This document shows, one piece after another, positions 8,451 to 17,866 of a stretch of 64,000 nt of DNA (positions are counted from its first letter, which is position 1; each line of letters begins with the position of its first letter). Source of the DNA: Pseudomonas fluorescens (GTDB taxonomy: Bacteria > Pseudomonadota > Gammaproteobacteria > Pseudomonadales > Pseudomonadaceae). The notes beneath the pieces were generated by a model. That model searched no databases. It was not told the origin of the DNA and worked only from the letters and a program-made list of their open reading frames with translations. The position numbers and the translations under genes are program-made. The stretch spans positions 2,276,501 through 2,340,500 of the forward strand of contig NZ_CP078138.1 in the NCBI RefSeq assembly GCF_019212185.1. Reading direction: 5' to 3'.

Positions 8451-10231
8451 TGTGCTTCTCCCGTGCCCATTAATTGATTCGCTGGCTGCCCGATGGCGGC
8501 CTTTTCCTGTTTCCACACGCGAAAACGTGCCCACTGCCCGAGCAGCATGACGGTGATCACCGGACCAACCGAGGCCATGCACAGAATGCCGAAACCCTCC
8601 ACCGCGTTGGTCGCGTTGCCCAGCCCCAGGCCCATGGCCAGGACGAGCGGCACGGTGATCGGTCCCGTCGTAACCCCCGCGCTGTCCCAGGCCACGTTGA
8701 CGAATTCTTCGCTGGAGAAAACCGTCAGCAGCACCGCGAGCAGATAGGGCGGTATCACCAGCCACACCAGCGGCAGGTCGAACACCAGCTTGGCCACACC
8801 CACGGCGATACCACTGGCCACGCCTATGGAGACGGCACGGATCAGGCTGCGCTTGCGGATAAAGCCGTTGGTCAGGGTTTCAGCGGTGACGCCCAGTGCA
8901 TTCAGCGCAGGCTCGGCGACCGTCGCGCCGTAGCCAAGCACCCAGGCAAAGCCCAGGGCCAGGACCAGACCCACCTGATACAGATAAAGCGGCGACTCAT
9001 CGACCCCCGGCGTCTGCATGAACGCCGCCGGAATCAGTGACCCGGCACTCCCGCCCAGTTTCGACAGGCCGTAGGTCAACCCGAGGTTGAACACGCACAT
9101 GCCCGCCACGGCCAGGGCGATCCCGAGGAAAATCTCACGGCGTCGCGGCAGGCTTTGGCGCAGCAGCAGCTTCAGCACGATGAGCAAAAAGATCACCAGG
9201 GGCACGATGGCGCGTATGCCGGAGATAATTTCCAGACCGGGGCTGACTTCGTGCCATTGCGCAACCGTCTGGGTGGCGCCGCTGGCAGCTTGCGCGGCGG
9301 CGATGATCTCGGCAGGTGAGGAAACGGACGCTACATACAAGCCCAGTAGCATCACCCCGATCACCGGAAACAACGAGGCCAGGGTCACGATGCCGAATCC
9401 GGACAACCCGGAGCCGCCCTTGCCGGCGGCCGCCGCAATGCCAATGCCCAGTGCCAGCACCAGTGGCACGGTGACCGGCCCGGTGGTGACCGCCCCCGCG
9501 TCCCAGGCCAGACCAATCACCTTGGCCAGCTCAGGGTCGCTGTGCATGTACACCGTTAGCAGCAACACCGGCGCCAGGGAAAAATAGATCAACGGCTTCA
9601 GGCTCCAGCCGTAGAGGAATCGCAGCGTGCCGATCACCGCGGCGAGGCCGACGCAGACGCCGACCACCAGGATCAGTTCGCTGGTCCACTGGTTGAGCAG
9701 CGCCCACAGGTAGGGCGCGCGCTCGGCAGAAACGTTCTGTCCGGCGGCACGCAGCGCACCGATCGCGGGTTCGGCGAAGGTCACGCCGATGCCCAACAGC
9801 AGGGTCACCAGCAGTACTACCGGCAGTGATAATCGGCGTGGAAGGTTGTTGCCTATGACTTCGCCGAAGGGCATCAGGCCGAGTTTCAAGCCCTCCATAA
9901 ACAGCATCAGCCCGACAATCACCGCGAACAATCCACCCGTTACCAGCCAGGCGTCCTCGACCAATTGGCGCAGGATGATGACCTGGAACAATGCCAGGTA
10001 CAGGGCCAGGGGCACCACGGCGCGAAATTGCTCCATGAAGCGGGAATTGAGATAGGGCTTGAGAATCGCGACGACCTCACCGGCGTGCAGCTTTACCGCT
10101 TTATGCGGCGGGGCCTGCCAGCGGCCATCGGCACCGCGAACCGGTGCCGAAACCAGATCGCGCATGGGAATCTCGCGGCGACCGGAGCCAATCTTGTGCA
10201 GGTAATCGGCGTAGCGAATGGGTTCTTTCAT
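8447..10231 (-). CDS. DUF1538 integral membrane protein with internal duplication
   Basis: 594 residues, mostly membrane helices. The protein is an internal repeat: AWDAGAVTTGPVTVPLVLALG in the first half recurs as AWDSAGVTTGPITVPLVLAMG in the second, each followed by GFGI and a VMLLG block; a GVTFAEPAIGALR / GATVAEPALNALG pair also repeats. This is the DUF1538 (PF07556) architecture, which resembles inverted-repeat transporters. The first 90 residues are cytoplasmic. It is first in an operon with two P-II-like genes, suggesting a P-II-gated transporter. The transported solute is unknown. Confidence 0.88.
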   Translation of the reverse strand: MKEPIRYADYLHKIGSGRREIPMRDLVSAPVRGADGRWQAPPHKAVKLHAGEVVAILKPYLNSRFMEQFRAVVPLALYLALFQVIILRQLVEDAWLVTGGLFAVIVGLMLFMEGLKLGLMPFGEVIGNNLPRRLSLPVVLLVTLLLGIGVTFAEPAIGALRAAGQNVSAERAPYLWALLNQWTSELILVVGVCVGLAAVIGTLRFLYGWSLKPLIYFSLAPVLLLTVYMHSDPELAKVIGLAWDAGAVTTGPVTVPLVLALGIGIAAAAGKGGSGLSGFGIVTLASLFPVIGVMLLGLYVASVSSPAEIIAAAQAASGATQTVAQWHEVSPGLEIISGIRAIVPLVIFLLIVLKLLLRQSLPRRREIFLGIALAVAGMCVFNLGLTYGLSKLGGSAGSLIPAAFMQTPGVDESPLYLYQVGLVLALGFAWVLGYGATVAEPALNALGVTAETLTNGFIRKRSLIRAVSIGVASGIAVGVAKLVFDLPLVWLVIPPYLLAVLLTVFSSEEFVNVAWDSAGVTTGPITVPLVLAMGLGLGNATNAVEGFGILCMASVGPVITVMLLGQWARFRVWKQEKAAIGQPANQLMGTGEAQ

Positions 10232-10545
10232 GGGGGCGGGTGCTCAGGTGGATCTACCGATGGACGACCTGAAGGCGGTCTCTCACTGTCGCGGCGTTAG
10301 CTGGAAACTCAAGTCGCAGCCAGCCGGGGGCAGTGTAGTTGGCACTTGGCGGGTCGGATGCTGAGTTTTGTCAGTGGATTGGTAGACGTGTGGCGGGGCG
10401 GGGGCCAGGGACCGGCTATGGGCTTACGGCGCTGGGTAAGGAGCTCTCGGAGTCGTTTCTGCCTTTGTACCGGCTTCGCCAATAAGAGGTCTGAATCATT
10501 GAGCCATGGATGAGGTCTGATGACCGTTCTGGCCAAACCCCAGAA
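10232..10545. other. Intergenic region with no recognised gene
   Basis: Between the DUF1538 operon start and the tRNA-Ser terminator I see no convincing coding frame or RNA. The part close to 10231 should hold the promoter of the DUF1538/P-II operon, but no clear -10/-35 pair stands out. Confidence 0.4.
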
Positions 10546-10579
10546 ACGACAAAGCCCTGAATAATCAGGGCTTTGTCGT
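10546..10579 (-). terminator. Terminator of tRNA-Ser
   Basis: A long, nearly perfect palindrome with arms ACGACAAAGCCCTGA and TCAGGGCTTTGTCGT and a TAA-like loop lies immediately after the 3' end of the leftward tRNA-Ser gene. On the minus strand it is followed by a short U-rich stretch. Confidence 0.8.
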
Positions 10580-10586
10580 AAGAATG

Positions 10587-10674
10587 TGGCGGAAGCGTAG
10601 AGATTCGAACTCTAGGATAGTTGCCCATCGACGGTTTTCAAGACCGTTGCCTTAAACCACTCGGCCACGCTTCC
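10587..10674 (-). tRNA. tRNA-Ser (UGA anticodon)
   Basis: 88 bases including an encoded CCA. The cloverleaf folds with acceptor GGAAGCG/CGCTTCC, a D arm GGCCGAGTGG, anticodon loop CTTGAAA giving anticodon TGA (at 10638-10640), a long class II variable arm, and T arm with GTTCGAATC. The long variable arm and anticodon both indicate serine. A good promoter and terminator flank it. Confidence 0.97.
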
Positions 10675-10693
10675 AAACTGCTTTGCGGGCGCC

Positions 10694-10721
10694 ATAATAC
10701 CCGAATGAAACACACTGTCAA
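10694..10721 (-). promoter_or_regulatory. Sigma-70 promoter of tRNA-Ser
   Basis: On the minus strand TTGACA (10716-10721) and TATTAT (10694-10699) are 16 bases apart and lie about 20 bases upstream of the tRNA-Ser 5' end. Confidence 0.75.
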
Positions 10722-10798
10722 ACTCTCTGCATAGCTTGTTACAGAGCGTCTGTTATGATCTTTGCGTCTGAACGTTTCAAAACTACAGGAGTGTCGCC

Positions 10799-11470
10799 AT
10801 GCGCGAACAGGATTACGCAGTTAACAACAGCGTGCAGGTCGAGCAGCTAGAGGTTAGCCGCGTCCTGCGCAACACTTATGGCTTGCTGGCCCTTACCCTG
10901 GCTTTCAGTGGTGTGATGGCCTTTGTCGCTCAACAGATGCGCGTTGGGTACCCGAATATCTTCGTGGTGCTGATCGGCTTCTACGGGCTGTTCTTCCTTA
11001 CCAACAAACTCCGTGATTCGGCCTGGGGCTTGGTATCTGCTTTTGCCCTGACCGGTTTCATGGGTTTCCTGCTGGGCCCGATCCTCAACCGTTACCTGGG
11101 CATGCAGGGCGGCGCTGAAGTGGTCAGCTCGGCCTTTGCGATGACCGCCCTGGTGTTCGGCGGCCTGTCGGCCTATGTACTGATCACTCGCAAGGACATG
11201 AGCTTCCTCGGTGGTTTCATTACCGCCGGTTTCTTCGTCCTGCTGGGCGCGGTGCTGGCGAGCATGTTCTTCCAGATCAGCGGTCTGCAACTGGCGATCA
11301 GCGCGGGCTTCGTGCTGTTTTCCTCGGTCTGCATCCTGTTCCAGACCAGCGCCATTATCCATGGCGGCGAGCGCAACTACATCATGGCGACCATCAGCCT
11401 GTATGTATCGATCTACAACCTGTTCATCAGCTTGTTGCAGCTGTTCGGCATCATGGGTCGCGACGACTGA
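10799..11470 (+). CDS. Bax inhibitor-1/YccA-family membrane protein
   Basis: 223 residues with seven predicted membrane helices. After a soluble start of about 25 residues (containing QLEVSRVLRNTYGLLALTL, the family's N-terminal signature), helices fill the rest and the protein ends with the family pattern SLYVSIYNLFISLLQLFG. E. coli YccA of this family modulates FtsH proteolysis of membrane proteins; others leak calcium. It is monocistronic, ending in the bidirectional terminator shared with the Lrp gene. Confidence 0.9.
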   Translation: MREQDYAVNNSVQVEQLEVSRVLRNTYGLLALTLAFSGVMAFVAQQMRVGYPNIFVVLIGFYGLFFLTNKLRDSAWGLVSAFALTGFMGFLLGPILNRYLGMQGGAEVVSSAFAMTALVFGGLSAYVLITRKDMSFLGGFITAGFFVLLGAVLASMFFQISGLQLAISAGFVLFSSVCILFQTSAIIHGGERNYIMATISLYVSIYNLFISLLQLFGIMGRDD

Positions 11471-11487
11471 TCGGATCGCCCTGAAAT

Positions 11488-11517
11488 GAAAAAACCCGCC
11501 TCGCAGCGGGTTTTTTT
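11488..11517. terminator. Bidirectional terminator between BI-1 and Lrp-family genes
   Basis: The stem AACCCGC / GCGGGTT (11493-11512 region) has an A-run on its left and a T-run on its right, so it can end both the rightward BI-1 transcript and the leftward Lrp-family transcript. Confidence 0.85.
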
Positions 11518-11529
11518 GTGGCCGGCTGC

Positions 11530-11967
11530 TCAGGCCATCGGCGGCAGGCGGCGTTTGACCGGCGTCTTCTTGACGATGGCGGTGTTGGTCTCGGCGTAGC
11601 TGTTGAGGCGGTCGAGCAGGGTGTCGAGCTGCTCCATCGAGCGCACGTGGAGCCGCGCGATGAAGCAGTCATCGCCGGTGACCTTGTCGCACTCGGTGAA
11701 CTCGGGGATGGCCTGGATCTGCCGTTCGACGTTCTGTAACTGCCCGGGCAGCGGGCGGATGCGCACGATGGCCTGCAGTTGATAACCGAAGCACTTGGGG
11801 TCGATCTCTACCGTATAGCCCTTGAGCACACCGCGCTCTTCCAGGCGACGCAGGCGCTCGGCGACGCTGGGAGAAGACAGGCCGCTGATCTGCGCCAGGG
11901 CCTTGAGCGAGCGCCGCGAGTCTTCCATGAGTGCGGCAATCAGCATTTGATCGATATCGTCAGTCAT
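11530..11967 (-). CDS. Lrp/AsnC-family transcriptional regulator
   Basis: 145 residues starting at ATG 11967 (MTDDIDQMLIAAL). The N-terminal helix-turn-helix is clear (LAQISGLSSPSVAERLRRLEERGVL), followed by the RAM ligand-binding domain with CDKVTGDDCFIARLHV, where Lrp-type proteins bind an amino acid between dimers. It is divergent from the EamA exporter gene with about 130 bases between starts, the usual arrangement in which the regulator controls the exporter. Effector unknown, likely an amino acid. Confidence 0.92.
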   Translation of the reverse strand: MTDDIDQMLIAALMEDSRRSLKALAQISGLSSPSVAERLRRLEERGVLKGYTVEIDPKCFGYQLQAIVRIRPLPGQLQNVERQIQAIPEFTECDKVTGDDCFIARLHVRSMEQLDTLLDRLNSYAETNTAIVKKTPVKRRLPPMA

Positions 11968-12099
11968 CTGAACCTCGGTAAGGCAAAAAAGCTGATATGC
12001 CTTTATAAAAAAGGTGAACCAGCAGTTTAGCCTGCATTTAGCCATGGAGCAGCCGGTGCCTGGATGAGCATACTGTGGGCTCACTTCGAGGATTCGATC

Positions 12100-12993
12100 A
12101 TGGACAACACCTTACGTCGCGGCTCGCTGGAAATGACTGCCGCCATGCTGATTTCCGGGACCATTGGCTGGTTCGTGCTGGTCTCGGGCCAGCCGGTGCT
12201 GGACGTGGTGTTCTGGCGCTGCGTGTTCGGTGCCGCGACCTTGCTGCTGATCTGCGCGGTGTTCGGCTTCCTGCGTCCGGGGATCCTGAGTCGCACCACC
12301 TTTTTGCTCGCCGTACTCAGTGGCGTGGCCATTGTCGGCAACTGGGTGCTGCTGTTTGCCTCCTATTCCCGGGCCTCGATTGCCATCGGCACGGCGGTGT
12401 ACAACGTTCAGCCGTTTATGCTGGTCGGGCTGGCGGCGATCTTTCTCGGCGAGAAAATTACCGCGCAGAAGCTGTTCTGGCTTGGGGTTTCGTTTCTCGG
12501 CATGCTGGCGATCGTCAGCGCCCATGGCCAGCAGGGCGAGGGTGGCGGCCAGTACCTGCTGGGGATTGCCCTGGCTCTTGGCGCAGCCTTGTTGTATGCC
12601 TTTGCCGCGTTGATCATCAAGCGCCTGACCGGCACGCCACCGCATTTGATTGCGCTGATTCAGGTGTGCACCGGGGTGCTGTTGCTGGCGCCCTGGGCCA
12701 ACTGGTCGCCCTTGTCGCAACAATCGGGCGCATGGGCCAGCCTGCTGACCCTGGGGATCGTCCACACCGGTGTGATGTATGTCCTGCTTTACGGGGCGAT
12801 CCAGAAACTGCCGACGGCCCTGACCGGCGCCCTGTCATTTATCTACCCGATTGCAGCCATTTTCGTTGACTGGTTCGCCTTTGGTCATCGCCTGGAGTTG
12901 CTGCAGTGGGTCGGCGTGGTCGCCATTCTGCTGGCTGCGGCGGGGATGCAGCAAGGCTGGGGCAGCGGAGCACGCAAGGCGGTCACGCAATGA
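12100..12993 (+). CDS. EamA/DMT-family transporter
   Basis: 297 residues with about ten predicted membrane helices arranged as two EamA repeats. I use ATG 12100 (MDNTLRRGSLE) because GAGGA lies 7 bases upstream; the in-frame ATG at 12064 lacks a ribosome site. The family's SRASIAIGTAVYNVQPFMLVG block at the end of repeat one and ALTGALSFIYPIAAI in repeat two are visible. Divergent from an Lrp-type regulator, so it probably exports an amino acid or related metabolite. Confidence 0.88.
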   Translation: MDNTLRRGSLEMTAAMLISGTIGWFVLVSGQPVLDVVFWRCVFGAATLLLICAVFGFLRPGILSRTTFLLAVLSGVAIVGNWVLLFASYSRASIAIGTAVYNVQPFMLVGLAAIFLGEKITAQKLFWLGVSFLGMLAIVSAHGQQGEGGGQYLLGIALALGAALLYAFAALIIKRLTGTPPHLIALIQVCTGVLLLAPWANWSPLSQQSGAWASLLTLGIVHTGVMYVLLYGAIQKLPTALTGALSFIYPIAAIFVDWFAFGHRLELLQWVGVVAILLAAAGMQQGWGSGARKAVTQ

Positions 12994-13000
12994 CCGGCAT

Positions 13001-14077
13001 TCAGATCTTCCAGTCCGGCGCCGACTTCACCAGGCGTCCAGCCATGTCGTTGAGGTTGTTGGCCAACTGCCGGGTCAGCAGTCGATAGCCGTCGAGGGCG
13101 CTGTACACCGGTGTATCCATCGCGCTCGCCAAGGGCGGTTGCTCGACGCTGCGCTGTAGACGCTCGGTCGAGCCCGACTGCAGGGCGCGGGCCATGCCGA
13201 TCAACAAGCGGCGAATCTCCCGGTGTTCGGCTTTCAATGCCAGTTGCATCTGCGCCAGCGCCTGTTCATCACGGGGATCGGGGCGAGTGTTGGCGAGGAT
13301 CTCCAGGGTGCTGACGCTCAGGCGCAAGTTGCGTTGCAGGGCGTCGAGCTGGGTCATGGAGATGCGCACCTCCTTGGACACCGATGGCATCAGCGAGCGC
13401 AGTTGCACCATCGCCCCATTGAGGCCGCCGAGCAGCTTGAGGTAGTGATCGTCGGTCACCGATTGGCCGCTGATGATGCGGCTGTAGAGGCTCGCGCAGT
13501 CACGCAAGGCGCCGGCCAGTTTGTAGCGCCAGGAGTACACCGCGTACAGCGGCAGGGCGAAAGAGAACGCCAGGGCCAGGACGATGCCGATCAGGATGTC
13601 GACCGTGCGCCACAGGCCGTCGGTGACCACGTTGTCACCATGGCCGGCGACGATAAATACGGTAATCGCCGAGAGCAACGCGGTGTATCCGCCTTTGCCA
13701 ATGGCGTGGTAAGAGAAAAACCCGCACACCACCGACATGCAAAAGTAGGTCAGCCACGGCAGTCCGAGCCAGGCCTGCTGCAGCACCAGTAGCAGGCCCA
13801 CACCGGCACCGATCAGGGTGCCAAGGGCACGCTCCGCGGCCTTTTTGCCGATGTTGCCGTGATGCTGCAGGCCGCCGATGACCACCAGCATGGTCACCGA
13901 GGCCCATTCACCATGAGGCAGGTTGATCCCGGTGGTCAGCAGGATAGTTGCCAGCAATCCCAGCGAGACCCTTACCGCGTGGATCACCCGGGCGTTGCGA
14001 TAACGCCGGTAAGGGTCGAGCACGGGCCGCAACAAGCGCCGCAGCAAGGGTGGCAAGCGGGACGATAGGGCAGTCAT
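13001..14077 (-). CDS. FUSC-family inner-membrane protein
   Basis: 358 residues. It opens with a short cytoplasmic Arg-rich stretch, then six predicted membrane helices within about residues 30-180, with the FUSC signature HGEWASVTMLVVIG and KAAERALGTLIGAGVG. The rest is a soluble helical domain. Related proteins (YccS, AaeB) are linked to export of aromatic acids. It converges with the EamA gene. Specific substrate cannot be read. Confidence 0.85.
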   Translation of the reverse strand: MTALSSRLPPLLRRLLRPVLDPYRRYRNARVIHAVRVSLGLLATILLTTGINLPHGEWASVTMLVVIGGLQHHGNIGKKAAERALGTLIGAGVGLLLVLQQAWLGLPWLTYFCMSVVCGFFSYHAIGKGGYTALLSAITVFIVAGHGDNVVTDGLWRTVDILIGIVLALAFSFALPLYAVYSWRYKLAGALRDCASLYSRIISGQSVTDDHYLKLLGGLNGAMVQLRSLMPSVSKEVRISMTQLDALQRNLRLSVSTLEILANTRPDPRDEQALAQMQLALKAEHREIRRLLIGMARALQSGSTERLQRSVEQPPLASAMDTPVYSALDGYRLLTRQLANNLNDMAGRLVKSAPDWKI

Positions 14078-14107
14078 CGGCTGGGCATTGGGTCCTTTGG
14101 GGCTGAT

Positions 14108-15733
14108 TTAGAAAATGTAGTCGGTTGTCAGGAAGCTCGACTCCCGGCCGCGGATGATGTCGCTGATCAAATCCTTGTTGCGCTCCTGGAACTTGGTCGC
14201 CACCAGCGTGCGAATCGAGAAAGTACGCAAGGCATCATGCACCGACAAAGTACCTTCGGCCGAATTTTTCCGTCCATTGAACGGGAAGGTGTCCGGACCG
14301 CGCTGGCACTGGGCATTGATGTTGATGCGCCCGACCTGGTTGGCAAAGGTGTCGACCAGTTTTCCCACTTCGGCAGGGTTGGTGCCGAACAGGCTTAACT
14401 GCTGTCCGAAGTCTGACTCAAGTACGTAGTCAATCACCGTATCCAGATCACGATAAGGCACGATTGGCACCACCGGGCCAAATTGTTCTTCCTGATAGAC
14501 ACGCATCTCGGTCGTTACCGGGTACAGCACGGCCGGATAAAAGAACGAGCCGCGGGCCTGGCCGCCGTTGGCATTGATCACCTTGGCGCCTTTACGCACG
14601 GCGTCGTCTACCAGTGCATGCAGGTAATCGACCTTGCCTGACTCCGGGAGCGGGGTCAGTGCCACGCCGTTTTCCCACGGCATGCCGGGCTTGAGGGTGG
14701 CGAGCTTGTGGTTGAATTTGTCGATGAACGCGTCGACCACATCCTCATGCACGAAGAGGATTTTCAATGCTGTGCAGCGCTGGCCGTTGAACGACAGCGA
14801 GCCGGTCACAGCTTCGTTGACCGCGTTGTCGAGATCGACCTCAGGCAGGACGATGCCGGGGTTCTTCGCATCCAGGCCCAGGGCGGCGCGCAGGCGATGG
14901 GGCTTGGGGTGGAGTTTTTTCAGGTCGCTGGCGGCCTTGTTGGTGCCGATAAAAGCAAAGATGTCGATCTTGCCACTGGCCATCAGTGCGCTGACGGTTT
15001 CGCGGCCGCTGCCGTAGATGACGTTGATTACCCCGGCCGGGAAGCTGTCGCGGAACGCCTCCAGCAGCGGCCGGATCAACAGCACGCCGAGCTTGGCCGG
15101 CTTGAACACTACGGTGTTGCCCATGATCAGCGCCGGAATCAGGGTGGTGAAGGTCTCATTCAACGGATAGTTGTAAGGTCCCATGCACAGCGCGACACCC
15201 AGCGGTACGCGGCGGATCTGGCCGAGGGTGTCCTGCTCCAGTTCAAAACGGCTGGAACGACGGTCGAGTTCTTTGAGGGCGTTGATGGTGTCGACGATGT
15301 AATCGCAGGTGCGATCGAACTCTTTCTCGGAATCCTTGAGGTTCTTGCCGATTTCCCACATCAGCAGTTTGACCACCGCCTCGCGCTGTTCGCGCATGCG
15401 CGCCAGGAACGTTTCGACGTGCTGGATTCGCTCCGCCACGCGCATGGTCGGCCAACTGCCCTGGCCGCGATCGTAGGCGCGTACGGCGGCGTCGAGGGCG
15501 GTCAGCGCCGTCTCCGCATCCAACAGTGGCGTGCTGCCCAGGATCACTTGCTCATCGACGCCGTCGACGTCCAGGTACACCGGGCTGCGTACGGTGGCCA
15601 GCGGGCCGTTCCAGGTACGCAGGGTGCCGTCGACCAAATAGTCGCGTTGCTCAAAGGGTTTGCCCGGACGGTACTGTTCAGGAATATCGCTGAGGGCCGG
15701 AAACAGTGTGCTGAGGATACTTTCGGTGCTCAT
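14108..15733 (-). CDS. gapN: NADP-dependent glyceraldehyde-3-phosphate dehydrogenase (non-phosphorylating)
   Basis: 541 residues, aldehyde dehydrogenase superfamily. It oxidises glyceraldehyde 3-phosphate directly to 3-phosphoglycerate, giving NADPH in the cytosol. Visible landmarks: GPYNYPLNETFTTLIPALIMGNTVVFKPA (cofactor site), FIGTNKAA (nucleotide contact), and FNGQRCTALK holding the catalytic Cys. The nucleophile context GQRCTA and the NYPLNE block are typical of GapN. The length exceeds bacterial GapN of streptococci by about 60 residues, as in plant-like proteobacterial versions. Monocistronic. Confidence 0.88.
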   Translation of the reverse strand: MSTESILSTLFPALSDIPEQYRPGKPFEQRDYLVDGTLRTWNGPLATVRSPVYLDVDGVDEQVILGSTPLLDAETALTALDAAVRAYDRGQGSWPTMRVAERIQHVETFLARMREQREAVVKLLMWEIGKNLKDSEKEFDRTCDYIVDTINALKELDRRSSRFELEQDTLGQIRRVPLGVALCMGPYNYPLNETFTTLIPALIMGNTVVFKPAKLGVLLIRPLLEAFRDSFPAGVINVIYGSGRETVSALMASGKIDIFAFIGTNKAASDLKKLHPKPHRLRAALGLDAKNPGIVLPEVDLDNAVNEAVTGSLSFNGQRCTALKILFVHEDVVDAFIDKFNHKLATLKPGMPWENGVALTPLPESGKVDYLHALVDDAVRKGAKVINANGGQARGSFFYPAVLYPVTTEMRVYQEEQFGPVVPIVPYRDLDTVIDYVLESDFGQQLSLFGTNPAEVGKLVDTFANQVGRININAQCQRGPDTFPFNGRKNSAEGTLSVHDALRTFSIRTLVATKFQERNKDLISDIIRGRESSFLTTDYIF

Positions 15734-16066
15734 GGGCTACCCCGTACTGAAGATGGGTGACGCAAAGTCGTTGGGCTATTGTGCAGGCGAACAATCGCTG
15801 TATCGGTTATACGCCTTGAACCCGGTTTTTTACCAGAATGACCCGCTGAAGCGCAGGCTAGAGGGGTTTTGCTGAAAGTGTGTCGAGCTAGCGTAGTCCA
15901 AATCCCGGGCTGGCGATGTAACAAACAGTCACATCCAAGCCAGCATGACTGGCCTTCAAAGCCCCCCTTGATGACCCACAATGACCTCAGCCGGCGGCGG
16001 TGACTGGCTTAGTGTTGAGCTTCAGCCGTCATCACCGCCTAGGCGTCGAAACCAGTGGGGAACATC
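15734..16066. other. Intergenic region with no recognised gene
   Basis: About 330 bases between gapN and the lipoprotein cytochrome. No convincing protein frame or RNA. It should contain promoters for the divergent gapN and cytochrome operons. Confidence 0.4.
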
Positions 16067-16453
16067 ATGGGCAGAGCGTTTCGAGCAGCACCGCAGCGAT
16101 CATCCGCCAAGTGGCTGTTGCTGCTCCTGGTCGCCGTGCTGGGCGCCTGTGGCGAGGAGCCGAAAAGTACCGACACGCGTGCGCAGGCTGCCAGTGCCGT
16201 GCCCGCCGACACTGCACTGGCACGCACCTACGACAGCAGCTGCAAGCTGTGCCACGCCAACCCGGCCTCGGGGGCGCCGATGACCGGCGACCTGGCCGCG
16301 TGGAAACCGCGTATTGAGCAGGGCGCCGACACCCTGCTGGACCACACGATCAATGGCCACAACGGCATGCCGCCGATGGGCATGTGCATGCAGTGTTCCG
16401 AGGAGGATTTCCTCGCGTTGATCAGCTTCATGTCCGGCCAACAATTCCAATAA
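16067..16453 (+). CDS. Lipoprotein c-type cytochrome (c5-like)
   Basis: 128 residues from ATG 16067, preceded by GGGGAA; an upstream GTG has no ribosome site. The N-terminal hydrophobic stretch ends in LGAC, a lipobox, so the protein is probably membrane-anchored in the periplasm. One haem site CKLCH follows, and the late GMPPMGMCMQCSEEDFLALISFM holds the axial Met and the C5-type Cys pair. It starts an operon with an FAD oxidoreductase and an exported PLP enzyme, and probably takes electrons from the FAD protein. Confidence 0.85.
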   Translation: MGRAFRAAPQRSSAKWLLLLLVAVLGACGEEPKSTDTRAQAASAVPADTALARTYDSSCKLCHANPASGAPMTGDLAAWKPRIEQGADTLLDHTINGHNGMPPMGMCMQCSEEDFLALISFMSGQQFQ

Positions 16454-16471
16454 GTCTCACAGCCAGGATGG

Positions 16472-17866
16472 ATGACGATGGACCTCACGCGACGTCAGCT
16501 TTTACAGCGTGCCAGTATCGTCGGGGCGCTCACGGCCTTGAGCAGCAACCCGGTGCTGGCCCAACTGGTGCGTGCGCCCCGATTGATTCCCTGGCGCAAC
16601 TGGTCGGGCGCCCAGAGCTGCCTGCCCGAGGCGCGACTGGCGCCCAAGGATCTGGATGAACTGGTGCAGGTTATTGGCAGCGCACCGGGCAAGATTCGCC
16701 CGGTAGGATCGGCGCATTCCTTCAGCGCCTTGGTGCCCACCGATGGCACGCTGTTGTCGCTGAGCAATTTCAGTGGCCTGCTCAGTCACGATGCCGCCAC
16801 TCTGCAGGCCGAGTTTGGCGCTGGCACACCGATGTCGCGCATGGGACAAGCGTTGAAAGAAGTCGGCCAGGGTCTGAGCAATATGGCCGACATCGATTAC
16901 CAGACCCTGGCGGGTGCTATCTCCACCTCGACCCACGGCACCGGCAAGAATTTCCAGTCCTATTCCGCTTATGTGGCGGGCCTGCAATTGGTCACGGCCA
17001 GCGGCCAGGTGCTCGATTGCGACAGCCAGCATCATCCCGAGGTGTTCAACGCCGCTCGGGTGTCATTGGGCGCCCTGGGCATTGTCACCAGGGTGCGCAT
17101 GCAAAATCGCCCGGCGTACCGCTTGCGCGAGCACCAATGGATCGCCAAGACCGAGGAACTGCTGGAAGACGTGGAGAAGAACACCCGCGAAAACCAGCAC
17201 TGGGAAATGCTGGTGGTGACCCATTCCGACTACGCCCTGTCAATGGCCCTCAACGAAACCACCGACCCGGCCACGCCGCCGGTCAGTCCTGACGAGGAGG
17301 GCGGCAACGAGTTCGTCAATCTGATCGAGAAGTTCGACAAGTACGTCAGTGATTTCCCTGACACCCGTCGCACTTTGCTCAACAGCCTGCGACATATCGC
17401 TGACTTCGAGGATCGAGTAGGGGATTCCTACGATATCTACGCCAACGTGCGAACGGTGCGATTCAACGAAATGGAATATTCCGTGCCTGCTGAACATGGC
17501 CCCGCGTGCCTGCGCGAGATCATCAAGCTGATCACCGACAAGGACCTGCGCACCTGGTTTCCGATCGAGTACCGCTACGTCAAAGCCGACGACATTGCCT
17601 TGAGCATGTTCGAGGGCCGCGACAGCTGTTCAATCTCGGTGCACCAGCACTACCAGATGGACCATCACAATTTCTTTGCCGCCATCGAGCCGATCTTCTG
17701 GAAGTACGCCGGTCGCCCGCACTGGGGCAAATTGCATAGCCTGAATGCGCGCAACCTGCAGGCGTTGTACCCGCGCTGGCAGGAATTCCGTGAGGTCCGC
17801 CAGGCGCTGGACCCCGAGGGCAAGCTTCTCAACGCCCATCTGTCATCGATCCTGGGAGTGAGCTGA
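16472..17866 (+). CDS. Tat-exported FAD-binding oxidase, D-arabinono-1,4-lactone oxidase family
   Basis: 464 residues. The N-terminus has a twin-arginine signal (TRRQLLQRASIVGALTAL). The FAD_binding_4 domain follows with RPVGSAHSFSALVPTDGTLLSL and TLAGAISTSTHGTGKNF, the standard PP-loop region of VAO-family enzymes. The C-terminal half matches the ALO domain, ending in HWGKLHSLNARNLQALYPRW, in which the conserved HWGK is seen in lactone and sugar-alcohol oxidases. The real substrate is unknown; coupling to the upstream cytochrome suggests a dehydrogenase rather than an oxygen-using oxidase. Confidence 0.85.
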   Translation: MTMDLTRRQLLQRASIVGALTALSSNPVLAQLVRAPRLIPWRNWSGAQSCLPEARLAPKDLDELVQVIGSAPGKIRPVGSAHSFSALVPTDGTLLSLSNFSGLLSHDAATLQAEFGAGTPMSRMGQALKEVGQGLSNMADIDYQTLAGAISTSTHGTGKNFQSYSAYVAGLQLVTASGQVLDCDSQHHPEVFNAARVSLGALGIVTRVRMQNRPAYRLREHQWIAKTEELLEDVEKNTRENQHWEMLVVTHSDYALSMALNETTDPATPPVSPDEEGGNEFVNLIEKFDKYVSDFPDTRRTLLNSLRHIADFEDRVGDSYDIYANVRTVRFNEMEYSVPAEHGPACLREIIKLITDKDLRTWFPIEYRYVKADDIALSMFEGRDSCSISVHQHYQMDHHNFFAAIEPIFWKYAGRPHWGKLHSLNARNLQALYPRWQEFREVRQALDPEGKLLNAHLSSILGVS

